NCBI GenBank assembly: GCA_011526585.1 | Contig: WYBB01000094.1 | Location: 1-64,000 of the forward strand | DNA: 64,000 bases | Source of the DNA: Deltaproteobacteria bacterium | GTDB lineage: Bacteria; Myxococcota_A; UBA9042; PHBI01 | Direction: 5' to 3' | Shown: positions 46,546 through 55,397 of the stretch, in pieces | How the letters are laid out: each line of letters opens with the position of its first letter | How positions within the stretch are numbered: position 1 is the first letter of the stretch | Position numbers and translations under genes: made by a program | Notes under the pieces: model-generated | Seen by the model: only the letters and a program-made list of their open reading frames with translations | What the model was told of the DNA's origin: nothing | The model's database searches: none

Positions 46546-46958
46546 CACATCCCCCTTGCGGGCTCGGCATTTTACGGAAGTTCCAGGGTCGGTGGGGGTG
46601 AGCCTCGCGAGCTCACCAGGACCCATGGTTTCATGCCTGGTCCATCGGTCGTGGCGGGAGATTGGTTGAGACGGATTTCGAAATTCTCGCGCTCGACGTT
46701 ACAAACATGCCAGCGTTCTCGAGCGCATCACAGGCCGTCCGGCGCACGCACCGCACGCGCGCTCTCGGCGCTACACCCGACCGGACGATCGATCACGTGA
46801 GCGTAAGACGTTCCCTTAAACGACGAACGCCTCGTGGCCGCTCGAGCCCGAACCGAGCTCGCGAGCGAGACGCGCGCGGGCCAGGAACGAGCGAAGGGCG
46901 CTACGAGGCGTACTCGAGTACGCCGCAGGAGCAACCGGCGATCCTCGTGGCCGCCCGC
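46546..46958. other. 413-base gap holding the second dispersed repeat
   Basis: No gene-like frame was supported between the metallopeptidase start and the zinc-ribbon gene. The stretch holds the inverted repeat copy B (46854-46927). Bases near 46660-46710 are relatively AT-rich (TTTCGAAATTC) and may carry the metallopeptidase promoter. Confidence 0.6.
46854..46927 (-). repeat. Dispersed 74-bp repeat, copy B
   Basis: Reverse-complement copy of the element at 40560-40633, with the identical 18-bp palindrome GGCGTACTCGAGTACGCC at 46907-46924 and the shared edge GTCTCGCTCGCGAGCTCG. Equal length and no gaps in the hand alignment suggest a mobile or maintained intergenic element, not chance. Confidence 0.75.
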
Positions 46959-47387
46959 TCAGCGCATCGGACGATCGAAGACGCCCGTCTCGGAGTAGGC
47001 CTCGGCGCTCTTCAACTTGCGACCGACGAAGATCCGGATCGCGTCGGGATCGCTCGGCCCGATCGTCCTGGCGGGCTTCAAGCGCGCACGCGGCGCCTCG
47101 CGGCGCGTCTGGGCGTTGCGGTCGACGACCGTCGGGAACAGGAGCTCACTCAGATCGAACTCGGCCGGAGCGGCCGCGCGCTCGGGCACACGAGACTCGC
47201 TCGAACGCAAGATGGCGAGCTCGGCGGGCGACGTGAACCACGCATCCTCCTCGATCTCATCCTCCGGGCGCTCACCATAGGCGCGCGTCCTCGGAGGGCT
47301 GGCGCCCAAGGCGGTCCCGTCTTGTGGGCACAGCTCGAAGGCGTCGTCCCAGCTCTCCCCGCAGGTCGAACAAATATGGTGTGGCAT
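46959..47387 (-). CDS. Zinc-ribbon protein
   Basis: A 142-residue cytosolic protein starting MPHHICSTCGESW with a second pair in FELCPQDGT, a C-x2-C...C zinc-ribbon-like N-terminus of the type seen in myxobacterial regulators and scaffold proteins. The rest is low-complexity and charged (EEDAWFTSP, REAPRARLKPARTIG) and ends in a short helical part. Its ATG has GGAG eight bases before it (start 47387). Role unknown; possibly a phosphorylation or binding platform. It is divergent from the diguanylate cyclase gene. Confidence 0.6.
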   Translation of the reverse strand: MPHHICSTCGESWDDAFELCPQDGTALGASPPRTRAYGERPEDEIEEDAWFTSPAELAILRSSESRVPERAAAPAEFDLSELLFPTVVDRNAQTRREAPRARLKPARTIGPSDPDAIRIFVGRKLKSAEAYSETGVFDRPMR

Positions 47388-47716
47388 ATTCGAGTCTCCG
47401 AATTTGACATGAGGCAGACTCGTGCGGTCACGATCCGCAATCGGTCGCGCTCGGCCCCTGCCAGGCATTACGCAGGATCCATGCCAGGGCGTGCGCATTC
47501 GCGCAGAGCCTTCATGCATGCGATCCCCGCCTCCTGGCCCTCGTGTGGTGACTGTCTCAGAGTGCGACGTTGGCGCGATTTGATTCAGCCTCCGCCCACC
47601 CTGCCACGTCCTTGACGATCCTTCTTTGTGTAACCGTTGCCTTGTCCGATCTGGTCCCGCGGATCTCAGGGTTCGATAATCGGGGTGCGCAGCTCCGCGC
47701 GAGGATCCCCGATCAC
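47388..47716. other. 329-base divergent gap before the diguanylate cyclase gene
   Basis: The gap between the zinc-ribbon gene and the diguanylate cyclase start is less GC-rich than its neighbours. It contains TTGACGATCCTTCTTTGTGT near 47612, possibly a -35 element for the cyclase gene. No gene or hairpin was identified with confidence. Confidence 0.4.
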
Positions 47717-48835
47717 GTGAACTTGCGATTCCGAAAGGACTCTCTGCCCGACGTACGCCCGGCCGAGCGCAGCGGCGCACAGCGCTCGTTCGATCGGGAG
47801 AGTGCTCGCGTCAATCTCGATCGGATGCCGCTCGCGCTCGTCGTGCTCGCGATGCTGCACCTGCTGCACGTCGTCGTCTTCTTCGCGATGGTGACCGGCG
47901 ACGGCTCGCGCGAGGACACGTGGCGCACCGCCACGGGCGCGGCTCACGGGATCATGGTGCCCATCGCGCTCGGCTCCGCGTGGTTCGTTCGTCGCTTGCG
48001 CAGCCACGCCGCCCGCTGGAGCCTGGTGCCGCCGATCTACGCCGCGCTCTACATGACCTTCGGCGCGATCATCACCGGCCTCGATCAGCTTGCCGCCGCC
48101 ACGCCGATCGCCTACGTCATCACCGCCATCGGCCTCGCGCTCTTCTTCCGCCTGCGCAAGCGCGAGAGCGTGACGGTCTTCGGCCTCGGGGCCGTCGTGA
48201 TGTTGATCGGCGTCGAGACCTGGCAGTTGGACCCTTCGCTGCAGACCTCGGTCGAGATGAACTGCATCACGACGAGCGTGGTCGCATTCCTGATCTCGCG
48301 TTCCAACATGCGCCTGCACCGTCAGATCTGGGAGGATCGTCGCATCATCCTCGCCCAGGCCCGCACCGACTCTCTCACCGGCGTGCTCACGCGCGGCGCC
48401 TTCCTCACCGAGCTCCAGCGCATCATCGCGAAGGGGCAGGGGGGCGCCGTCGCGCTCATCGACATCGACGATCTCAAGACGATCAACGACGTCGGCGGGC
48501 ACGCCGCCGGCGACGCGGCCATCGTCTCGGTTTGCGAAGCCGTGCGCGGCTCGGTGCGCAGCGGCGATCTCGTCGGCCGCCTCGGCGGCGACGAGCTGGC
48601 GATCTTCCTCCCGAACGCCGACGCACAGGTGGCCGCCACCGTCGCCGAGCGCGTGCGCTTCACCGCCGAGCGGCGCGGCACCACCATCAGCGTCGGCATC
48701 GCCTGCTCGCCGCGGGGCGAGCCCGCCGACCGCTGGCTCGCCCGCGCCGATCAGGCGATGTACCGCGCCAAGCGCGGCGGCCGCAACCGCGTCAAGATCA
48801 CCAGCGTCGCCGGCGTCGCCGCCATCCTTCTATAG
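47717..48835 (+). CDS. Membrane diguanylate cyclase
   Basis: A c-di-GMP synthase. Residues about 35-200 hold five or six membrane helices (LALVVLAMLHLLHVVVFF, VVMLIGVETW). The GGDEF domain, residues about 215-370, has DSLTGVLTRGAFL, ALIDIDDLKTINDVGGHAAGD and the active-site GRLGGDELAIF (near residue 290), a functional variant with Leu in place of Phe. No inhibitory RxxD site is visible just before it. The start is uncertain: GTG 47717 keeps a family-like N-terminal segment (FRKDSLPD, ERSGAQRSFD); ATG 47825 would start right at the first helix. Its end overlaps the opposite-strand gene by six bases. Confidence 0.88.
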   Translation: MNLRFRKDSLPDVRPAERSGAQRSFDRESARVNLDRMPLALVVLAMLHLLHVVVFFAMVTGDGSREDTWRTATGAAHGIMVPIALGSAWFVRRLRSHAARWSLVPPIYAALYMTFGAIITGLDQLAAATPIAYVITAIGLALFFRLRKRESVTVFGLGAVVMLIGVETWQLDPSLQTSVEMNCITTSVVAFLISRSNMRLHRQIWEDRRIILAQARTDSLTGVLTRGAFLTELQRIIAKGQGGAVALIDIDDLKTINDVGGHAAGDAAIVSVCEAVRGSVRSGDLVGRLGGDELAIFLPNADAQVAATVAERVRFTAERRGTTISVGIACSPRGEPADRWLARADQAMYRAKRGGRNRVKITSVAGVAAILL

Positions 48836-50878
48836 ACGGCCGCGCTGCCGCACCACCAGCGTGCGTCGCTCGCCCATCCCGACCGGCAGCCCCGCCGCGC
48901 GCCATGACGGCGCCAGCTCGGCGAAGTCGCGGCGCGAGAGATCGGCGACGATCTGCCACTGCCGTGGGTCCATCGCCTCGACCCGCCTCCGCCAGCGGCC
49001 GGTGAGCCCCGCGCGGATCGCGCCCTCCGCCCAGAGGACCAGGCGCCGATCCTCGCTCAGCCCCGCGTCGCGCACGCGTCTCGCCAGCAGCAGGCCCGCG
49101 ACGATGCCGCCGTCGGGCAGGCAGTCGCTCAGCGTTCGCGCGATGAGCGGCGCCGTCCGCCCGCGGTGCCACGGGAAGCGATCGGCGTCGGGCTCGAGCT
49201 CGAGCATGCGCATGAGCGCCTCGGCGTGCTCGGGCGCGAGCACGCCCTCGTCGCCGGCCAGCGCGCTACCGTCCGCGCTCAGCGCCGCCAGCCGCGCGGC
49301 ACCTGCGACCAGCGGCGACGGGTCGGCGAAGCAGGCGCGCGCGTGTCGCGGCGCGCGTCGGGCGATCCGATCGAAGCGCCCGAGCCCGAGCAGCAGGCTC
49401 GCGCGCACCTCGGGGAACGCCTCGGTGGTGAGCACCGCCTCCAGCGGCCCGCGCGCGATCGCGTCGCTCTCGGGCAGGAGCGTCGCGCACAGCGGCAGCG
49501 CCGCGCGGATCCGCGGGTCGATGTCGTGCGCGAGCGGCAGCATGCGCGTGAGCCGCTCGTGGAGCGCCTGGCGCAGCGCGCGCGCGGCGGCGTGCGAGCC
49601 GGTCTCGGCGACGAAGGGCAGGGTGCGATCGAGTCCCGTCGCCGAGGTCGCCGCATGATCGCCTGCGACCAGATCGGCGATCATCACGAGCAGGTGATGC
49701 CGCTCGGGGACCATCTCCTGCGTGACGAGCTCGACGAGCCACGGCAGCACCGCCACCCCCTGGCCGGTCCAGCGCCCGAAGCCCGACGCGAGGTGCATCA
49801 GCTCGGCGCGCGCCGCCTGGCGCGTCTCGACGTCGGGCGCGATCACCTTGCCGAGGAGCGCGTTGGTCCGCCTGGCGATGCGCGGGAGCGGCGCCGCCCC
49901 GCGCGCGGGTTCGACCATCGCGGGCGCGGCGCACGGCACGTCGATCACCGGGCGCAGCACCACGCGATCGCGATCGCGGAACCAGGTCGCGCGCCACGCC
50001 GAGAGCAGGCGCAGCCACGCGCCATCGCCCGCCCGCCACGGCAGGTGCAGCGCCGCGCCCCCGCGGACCACGCCGAGCGGCGAGACTCCACCGGCTCGCG
50101 CCGGCGCGGCGATCCCCGCCTCGAGGTGGCGCCGCCACTCGTCGCGCGTCGCCTCGGGGAAGTGGCCGAGCGCGGCGAGGCCGAGCGGGTGCAGCGGATC
50201 GCCGAGCCGCGTCGGAGGGCTCTCGCCAAAGGGGAACGGCGTGCGCGTGCCCGCGCGCGCGGCGTGCTCCCACTCCGCTTCGCTCGGCAGGCGTAGCGGC
50301 GCGGGCAGGGCGGCGAGCTCGCGCGCGCCGAGCCAGCCGACGCGCTCGGGATCGCCCGTCGCGTCGCGACCCCCGCCGAGCCCGAGGGCGGCGATCCGCT
50401 CGACGGTGAGCGGCGCCTCGGCCATCAGGAACGGGGCGAAGGTGCGCGCGAGCGGCTGCCCGTGCGCGCCGCGCATGAAGTGCGCGTGGGCATGCAGGAG
50501 GTGCAGGTCCTCGAGCGCCGGCGCCTCGGCCGCGTCGAGGAGCTCCGGCGCGTCGAAGCACGCGAGCTCGTGATCGGACAGGCCGATCGCCGTCGTGCCG
50601 CCCGGCACCAGCGCGAGCAGGATCCCCGAAGGGGCGTGCTCGATCCGCAGCCCACCCTGCAGCGAGACCTGCTCGAAGCTCGCCAGTTCGTCGTCGGGTC
50701 CGCGCGTGCGCGGATCGGGATCGCCGTAGACCGTCTCGAAGTCGGGACCCAGCGCGCGCGCGACCGCCTGCAGGACCGCACGCTGCCGCGCCTCGCCGGC
50801 CGCCAGCCAGGCGTGCACGTCGACGAGCTCGGGCCAGGCGATCGATTCCAGCAGCAAGCGCACCTCGCGTCCCACCAT
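48830..50878 (-). CDS. Formylglycine-enzyme-like domain fused to HEAT-like repeats
   Basis: A 682-residue protein without signal peptide. An N-terminal helical part is followed by a SUMF1/FGE-sulfatase-type domain, residues about 90-330, marked by RLPSEAEWEHAARAG and SPLGVVRGGAALH. The second half, about 340-650, is made of short helical pairs rich in Ala/Leu/Arg, like HEAT or PBS-lyase repeats (ASLLLGLGRFDRIARRA, AARLAALSADGSAL). FGE-like domains in such fusions are mostly binding modules, not sulfatase activators. Conserved catalytic cysteines are not evident. The start ATG 50878 is used; its stop overlaps the diguanylate cyclase stop (CTATAG). Confidence 0.68.
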   Translation of the reverse strand: MVGREVRLLLESIAWPELVDVHAWLAAGEARQRAVLQAVARALGPDFETVYGDPDPRTRGPDDELASFEQVSLQGGLRIEHAPSGILLALVPGGTTAIGLSDHELACFDAPELLDAAEAPALEDLHLLHAHAHFMRGAHGQPLARTFAPFLMAEAPLTVERIAALGLGGGRDATGDPERVGWLGARELAALPAPLRLPSEAEWEHAARAGTRTPFPFGESPPTRLGDPLHPLGLAALGHFPEATRDEWRRHLEAGIAAPARAGGVSPLGVVRGGAALHLPWRAGDGAWLRLLSAWRATWFRDRDRVVLRPVIDVPCAAPAMVEPARGAAPLPRIARRTNALLGKVIAPDVETRQAARAELMHLASGFGRWTGQGVAVLPWLVELVTQEMVPERHHLLVMIADLVAGDHAATSATGLDRTLPFVAETGSHAAARALRQALHERLTRMLPLAHDIDPRIRAALPLCATLLPESDAIARGPLEAVLTTEAFPEVRASLLLGLGRFDRIARRAPRHARACFADPSPLVAGAARLAALSADGSALAGDEGVLAPEHAEALMRMLELEPDADRFPWHRGRTAPLIARTLSDCLPDGGIVAGLLLARRVRDAGLSEDRRLVLWAEGAIRAGLTGRWRRRVEAMDPRQWQIVADLSRRDFAELAPSWRAAGLPVGMGERRTLVVRQRGRL

Positions 50879-51015
50879 GCCACGCCGCACACCGCGCGCG
50901 AAGGGCGCCTTTCGCTCCTGCGAACCGACCCCGCCGCGCGCTGGCCTCCTCGCACCGCAGAGAATACACTCGCCCCGGGCTCGTCGCTGCGGGTCCGCTC
51001 AACGGGGGAGCCGCC

Positions 51016-52026
51016 ATGGCCATGCACCGCGTCACGCTCCTGCTGCTCATCGCGCTCGCCGCGTGCGACGACGATCCGCAGGCCGCCGCCACGACCGACA
51101 CCGGCGACGCCACCACCGCCGACACCGAGCCGCGCCCCGATGCGCCGACCCCTTGGATCTACCCGGCCGACGAGGATCCCCCGACCCCCGAGCTCGACCT
51201 CGACGCGCTCGAGTCCGCGCTGACCATCGCCCTCGACGCCGCGCTCGAGGTCGACCCCGGCGTGGTCCGCGACCTGCACGAGCTGCTCTTCCCCATGCCG
51301 ACGACCGGCAGCGGCGACCCGACCGGCTGTCCCTTCTTCCTCACGTACGACTACGGCACCGCCAAGGCCTTCTATTGGCAGGGCGAGTGCACCGCCTCCG
51401 ACGGCAGCATGTTCTCGGGCTCCGGCTCGGTCGCGCTCTATGACGATTTCCAGAACGAAGCCGGGATCTTCGACGGCTTCGCCGTCACCATGGCAGGCCG
51501 CATCGAGGCCGCCGACGGCACCTTCCTCGCCGGCTCGGGCCAGGCCGTGCGCTACGCCGGCGGCGCCGGCGATCTCCGGGCCGACGTCGCCACCCTCGAC
51601 GGCACCTTCACCGCCGGCGGCCCGCGCGCACCCCAGAGCCCCTGGCTCGACGGCTCGCGCCGCCCCTCGCTCACCGTCACCGGCTTCACCTACGTGCCGA
51701 CCGGCGGCACCAGCGTCGCCCTCGCCGGCGGCCTCGCCGGCCTCGACTTCCCCGCCGGCGTCACCGCCGTCGCCCTCGACGAGCTCACGCTGCGCCAGGC
51801 CCTGGCCGGCGCCACCTGCGAGCGCGAGCTCGGCGGCGCCGCCGGCGTGCGCGGGGCCGACGGCAACTGGTACGATGCGCTCTTCGACGGCGCCCTCGGC
51901 GAGAACGCCCAGACCCCGCCCGAGCTCTGCGATGGCTGCGGCGAGACCTGGTATCGCGGCGTCGCCCTCGGCGCGCTCTGCCTCGACGCGCGCACCTGGT
52001 TCGGCCGCTGGGAGTCGGCGCCATGA
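51016..52026 (+). CDS. Lipoprotein, first gene of the DUF1592/DUF1501 operon
   Basis: A 336-residue lipoprotein: hydrophobic start and lipobox LIALAAC (Cys17), then a Thr/Asp/Ala linker to about residue 60. The mature part is beta-rich with several TYVPTGGTSV-like turns and paired Cys near the end (CDGCGETW). Family unknown. Its stop overlaps the next gene (ATGA), tying it to the following exported c-type-haem proteins. GGGGGAG precedes ATG 51016 by five bases. Confidence 0.72.
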   Translation: MAMHRVTLLLLIALAACDDDPQAAATTDTGDATTADTEPRPDAPTPWIYPADEDPPTPELDLDALESALTIALDAALEVDPGVVRDLHELLFPMPTTGSGDPTGCPFFLTYDYGTAKAFYWQGECTASDGSMFSGSGSVALYDDFQNEAGIFDGFAVTMAGRIEAADGTFLAGSGQAVRYAGGAGDLRADVATLDGTFTAGGPRAPQSPWLDGSRRPSLTVTGFTYVPTGGTSVALAGGLAGLDFPAGVTAVALDELTLRQALAGATCERELGGAAGVRGADGNWYDALFDGALGENAQTPPELCDGCGETWYRGVALGALCLDARTWFGRWESAP

Positions 52027-53738
52027 GCCCGCGCCGCGCCCTCGTGCTCTGCCTGCCCGTGCTCGCCGCCTGCGCCGCCGACGAGCCCCCGGCCCAGCGC
52101 GCCGTCATCCACGAGGAGGCCGGCCCGGCGCCCGCCTACGCCGACGTCTTTCAGCCGGGCGTCGACCTCGCCACCGCGCCCCGCCTCGACGCCCACGCCC
52201 TCCTCGTGCGCCTCTCGCTCGATCTGCGCGGCGTGCGCCCGAGCCCCGACGAGTTCGCGCGCCTCGACGCCGCCGATCCCGACGCCGCCCTCGTCGAGCT
52301 GCGCGAGACCTTTCTCGCCGATCCGCGCCTGCCTGCCCGCGCACGCGACCTCTACGCCAACGTCACGCGCACGCGCGTCGAGGACTTCCCCATCACCGCC
52401 GCCATGCTCGGCCTCGACCCCGCCGACGAGCCCGGCCTCTTCGCCTCGATCGGCGAGGAGCCGCTGATGATCCTCGCGCGCGTCGTCGCCGAGGACCTCC
52501 CGTTCACCGAGCTCGTCACCGCCGACTGGACGATGGCCGACGAGAACCTCCTGTCGATCTTCCCGCTCGCGCCGACCGGCGCCTCCTCCGACGTCGCGCC
52601 CGGCTGGCGCGTCGCGCGCTACACCGACGGCCGCCCCGCCGCCGGCTGGCTCTCGACCAACGCGCTCTGGTGGCGCTACCTCTCCGACGGCATCAACTAC
52701 GGCCGCGGCCGCGCCAACGCCATCGCGCGCATCTTCCTCTGCGGCGACTTCCTCGATCGCCCGATCGACTTCCCGCGCGACATCGACCTCACCGACGAGG
52801 CGGGGATCCGCGAAGCCGTCCGCGACAACGACGGCTGCATCGGCTGCCACGCCGGCCTCGACCCGCTCGCCAGCTACCTCGCCGGCTTCCAGTACACCGA
52901 CAAGACCGCCGCCGAGATGCTCACCTACCACCCCGAGCGCGAGCGCCAGTGGGCCGCGATGACCGAGCTCCCGCCCGCCTTCTACGGGCAGCCCGGCTAC
53001 ACCCTCGCCGACCTCGGCCGCCAGCTCGCCGCCGATCCGCGCTTCGTCGAGTGCGCCGTCGAGACCACCTTCGAGCTCGTCATGCGCCGCCCGGTCGACG
53101 CCACCGACGTCGCCGAGCTCGACGCGCTCACGCGCATGCGCGAGGCCTTCATCGCCGGCGGCCTCACCTTCACCGCGCTCATGCGCGCCATCGTCTCCGA
53201 TCCGCGCTACGCGCTCGCCGACCCCGCCGAGCCCGCGCGCGTCGTGCCGCCCGAGATGTGGTCCGACGTGCTCTTCGACCTCACCGGCTACCGCTTCGAG
53301 AGCCAGGGCGTCGACATGCTCGTGACCGATCTCACCGGCCTGCGCACGCTCGCCGGCGGTGGCGACGGACGCGCCGGCGCCGATCCCGCGCGCCGCCCGA
53401 CCGCGACGATGTCGCTCGTCTGGGAGCGCACCGCCGAGGCCGCCGCGCTCTTCGTCGTCACGAGCCCCGCGCAGGTCCCCGATCGCAGGACGCTCTTCCC
53501 CGCGCTCGCGCCCGGCACGGCGCCCGCCGGTCTCGCCGGCGACGACCCGGCGATGCGCGCGCAGGCCGCCTACCTCCACCACCGGCTCTTCGGCGGCGAG
53601 GTCGCGCTCGACGGCCTCGAGGTCCGCGAGACCCTCGCGCTCTGGGACGCGGCCTTCGCGGTCGAAAAGGATCCCGCCCGCGCCTGGGCTGCCGTGCTCA
53701 CGGCCCTGCTACGCGACCCCGAGATGGTCTTCTACTGA
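52023..53738 (+). CDS. DUF1592/PSD1-like lipoprotein with one CxxCH haem site
   Basis: A 571-residue lipoprotein (lipobox VLAAC). It resembles DUF1592/DUF1549-type planctomycete cytochrome-C-domain proteins: LVRLSLDLRGVRPSPDEF early, FLCGDFL, then NDGCIGCHAGLDPLASYL with a c-type haem motif (Cys272, Cys275, His276), and FELVMRRPVD in the family position. These proteins are paired with DUF1501 genes in planctomycetes and myxobacteria; their reaction is unknown. Exported, periplasmic or outer surface. Overlaps the previous gene and precedes the DUF1501 gene by 11 bases. Confidence 0.82.
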   Translation: MSPRRALVLCLPVLAACAADEPPAQRAVIHEEAGPAPAYADVFQPGVDLATAPRLDAHALLVRLSLDLRGVRPSPDEFARLDAADPDAALVELRETFLADPRLPARARDLYANVTRTRVEDFPITAAMLGLDPADEPGLFASIGEEPLMILARVVAEDLPFTELVTADWTMADENLLSIFPLAPTGASSDVAPGWRVARYTDGRPAAGWLSTNALWWRYLSDGINYGRGRANAIARIFLCGDFLDRPIDFPRDIDLTDEAGIREAVRDNDGCIGCHAGLDPLASYLAGFQYTDKTAAEMLTYHPERERQWAAMTELPPAFYGQPGYTLADLGRQLAADPRFVECAVETTFELVMRRPVDATDVAELDALTRMREAFIAGGLTFTALMRAIVSDPRYALADPAEPARVVPPEMWSDVLFDLTGYRFESQGVDMLVTDLTGLRTLAGGGDGRAGADPARRPTATMSLVWERTAEAAALFVVTSPAQVPDRRTLFPALAPGTAPAGLAGDDPAMRAQAAYLHHRLFGGEVALDGLEVRETLALWDAAFAVEKDPARAWAAVLTALLRDPEMVFY

Positions 53739-53749
53739 GAGGGCGCGCG

Positions 53750-54991
53750 ATGACCCAGCGATTGAATCGTCGTTCATTCCTCGCCCGCTCGGCCTCGGCG
53801 CTCGTCGGCGCCGGCGTCGTCAGCGCGCTGCCCGGCGTCCTGTCTCGCGCGCTCGCCGCCGATCCGGCGCGCCGCCGCTTCGTCTTCGTGATCAACCAGG
53901 GCGGCTGGGATCCGCTCAACGCGCTGACGCCGATGTTCGGCCACTCGCAGATCGCGATGCCGCCCGCCTCGACGGCGACCGAGATCGGCGGCCTGCCGCT
54001 CGTCGACTCCGCGCAGCGCCCGGCGGTGCGCGCCTTCTTCGAGGCCTTCGCCGACCGCACCGTGCTCTTGCACGGGGTCGCCGTGCGCAGCGTCGCCCAC
54101 GACGTCTGCCAGGTCACGATGATGACCGGCAGCGCCACCGGCGGCGCCGCGGACTTCGCCACCCGCCTCGGCGAGGTCGGCCTCGACGACCCGCTGCCGC
54201 ACCTCGTGCTCGCCGGCCCGGTCTACCCCGGACCGCTCGCGCCGCTGGTCGCGCGCGTCGGCCGGAGCGGCCAGCTCCAGGGGCTCATCGACGGCTCGAT
54301 CCTCGCCGCCTCCGACCTCCCCGTCACCCCGTTCCGGAACCCCACGCGCGAACTCGTCGACGACTTCGTGCGCCGCCGCACCGCCGCCTGGGCCGACGCC
54401 GTGCCGGGTCGTCGCGCCGACCTCGCCGCCGTGCACGCGCGCGCGCGCCAGCTCGAGGGTCTGCGCGGCGAGGTCTCGCTCACCATCGACGCCGGCTTCG
54501 AGTCGCAGATCGATCTCGCGGTCGCCTCGCTCGCGCGCGGCATCGCGCAGTGCGTCACCATCTCGCCGCCCATCTCCTGGGACACGCACACCGACAGCGA
54601 CAACCAGCAATCGCAGCTCTGGCAGTTCTTCTTCACCGGCCTCAATCGCCTGATGTCCAACCTCGGCGCCGCCGGGATCGCCGAGAACACGACCGTCGTC
54701 GTGCTCTCCGAGATGGCGCGCACGCCGCAGCTCAACGCCGACCAGGGCCGTGACCACTGGCCGTGGACCAGCGTGATGCTCATCGGCTCCGGGCTGACCG
54801 GCGGTCGCGCCGTCGGCGGCTACGACGCGGGCTACAACGGTCTCGGCGTCGACCCGACGACCTGCGAGCTCGACCGCGCGCGCCCCTCGCCGACCCCGGC
54901 CCAGCTCGGCGCGACGCTGCTCGCGCTCGCCGATCGCGACCCGGCCGAGCTCGGCCCCGACGTCGAGCCGCTGCTCGGGATCCTCGCGTGA
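53750..54991 (+). CDS. DUF1501 Tat-exported protein
   Basis: A 413-residue protein with a twin-arginine signal (LNRRSFLARSASALVGAGVV) as usual for DUF1501. The body is an alkaline-phosphatase/sulfatase-like fold: VFVINQGGWDPLNAL at the start, WDTHTDSDNQQSQLW, VVVLSEMARTPQ and GRDHWPWTSVMLIG, the typical DUF1501 set (…DHW.). Enzymatic role unknown, but the family accompanies c-type-haem DUF1592 proteins and is thought to act on exported sugars or sulfated substrates. The next gene starts six bases after its stop, or overlaps it if GTG 54988 is used. Confidence 0.88.
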   Translation: MTQRLNRRSFLARSASALVGAGVVSALPGVLSRALAADPARRRFVFVINQGGWDPLNALTPMFGHSQIAMPPASTATEIGGLPLVDSAQRPAVRAFFEAFADRTVLLHGVAVRSVAHDVCQVTMMTGSATGGAADFATRLGEVGLDDPLPHLVLAGPVYPGPLAPLVARVGRSGQLQGLIDGSILAASDLPVTPFRNPTRELVDDFVRRRTAAWADAVPGRRADLAAVHARARQLEGLRGEVSLTIDAGFESQIDLAVASLARGIAQCVTISPPISWDTHTDSDNQQSQLWQFFFTGLNRLMSNLGAAGIAENTTVVVLSEMARTPQLNADQGRDHWPWTSVMLIGSGLTGGRAVGGYDAGYNGLGVDPTTCELDRARPSPTPAQLGATLLALADRDPAELGPDVEPLLGILA

Positions 54992-54996
54992 GCCCC

Positions 54997-55395
54997 ATGC
55001 ACGCTCGTCTCGTCGTCGCGCTCGCGCCCGTCATCCTCGCCGTCGCCTCGCTCCACGCCTGCGACGACGACGGCGGCGAGCCGCTCGATCCGATCGTCGT
55101 GCCCGCGCCCGACTGGTGTGATCAGGCGCCGGTCACCACCTGGGCGAACTTCGGCCAGAGCTTCCTCCTCGAGAACTGCCAGCCCTGCCACGCCAGCACC
55201 TCGGTCGATCGCCACGAGGCCCCGGCCAGCGTGATCTTCGACACGCCCGAGGACGTGCTCTTGCGCAAGTCCGGGATCCTGCTCATGGCGACCGGCGAGA
55301 GCCCCGCGATGCCGCCCGCCGGCGGCGTCTCCGCCGAAGACCGCGCGCGCCTCGAGGCGTGGCTGCGCTGCGACTTCGATCCCGAGCTGCGCTGA
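54997..55395 (+). CDS. Small c-type cytochrome-like lipoprotein
   Basis: A 132-residue lipoprotein: lipobox ASLHAC, then an acidic linker. One haem motif ENCQPCHAST (Cys61, Cys64, His65) and a later methionine ligand candidate in MPPAGGVSAEDRARLEAWL fit a monohaem c-type cytochrome fold. It is the fourth gene of the operon and could pass electrons for the DUF1592-like protein. ATG 54997 is used; GTG 54988 overlaps the DUF1501 stop and would add three residues. Confidence 0.78.
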   Translation: MHARLVVALAPVILAVASLHACDDDGGEPLDPIVVPAPDWCDQAPVTTWANFGQSFLLENCQPCHASTSVDRHEAPASVIFDTPEDVLLRKSGILLMATGESPAMPPAGGVSAEDRARLEAWLRCDFDPELR

Positions 55396-55397
55396 TC

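Noticed and set aside
48112..48309. Small antisense frame within the diguanylate cyclase gene
   Set aside because: Lacks a ribosome site and any recognisable domain; it is opposite clear membrane helices.
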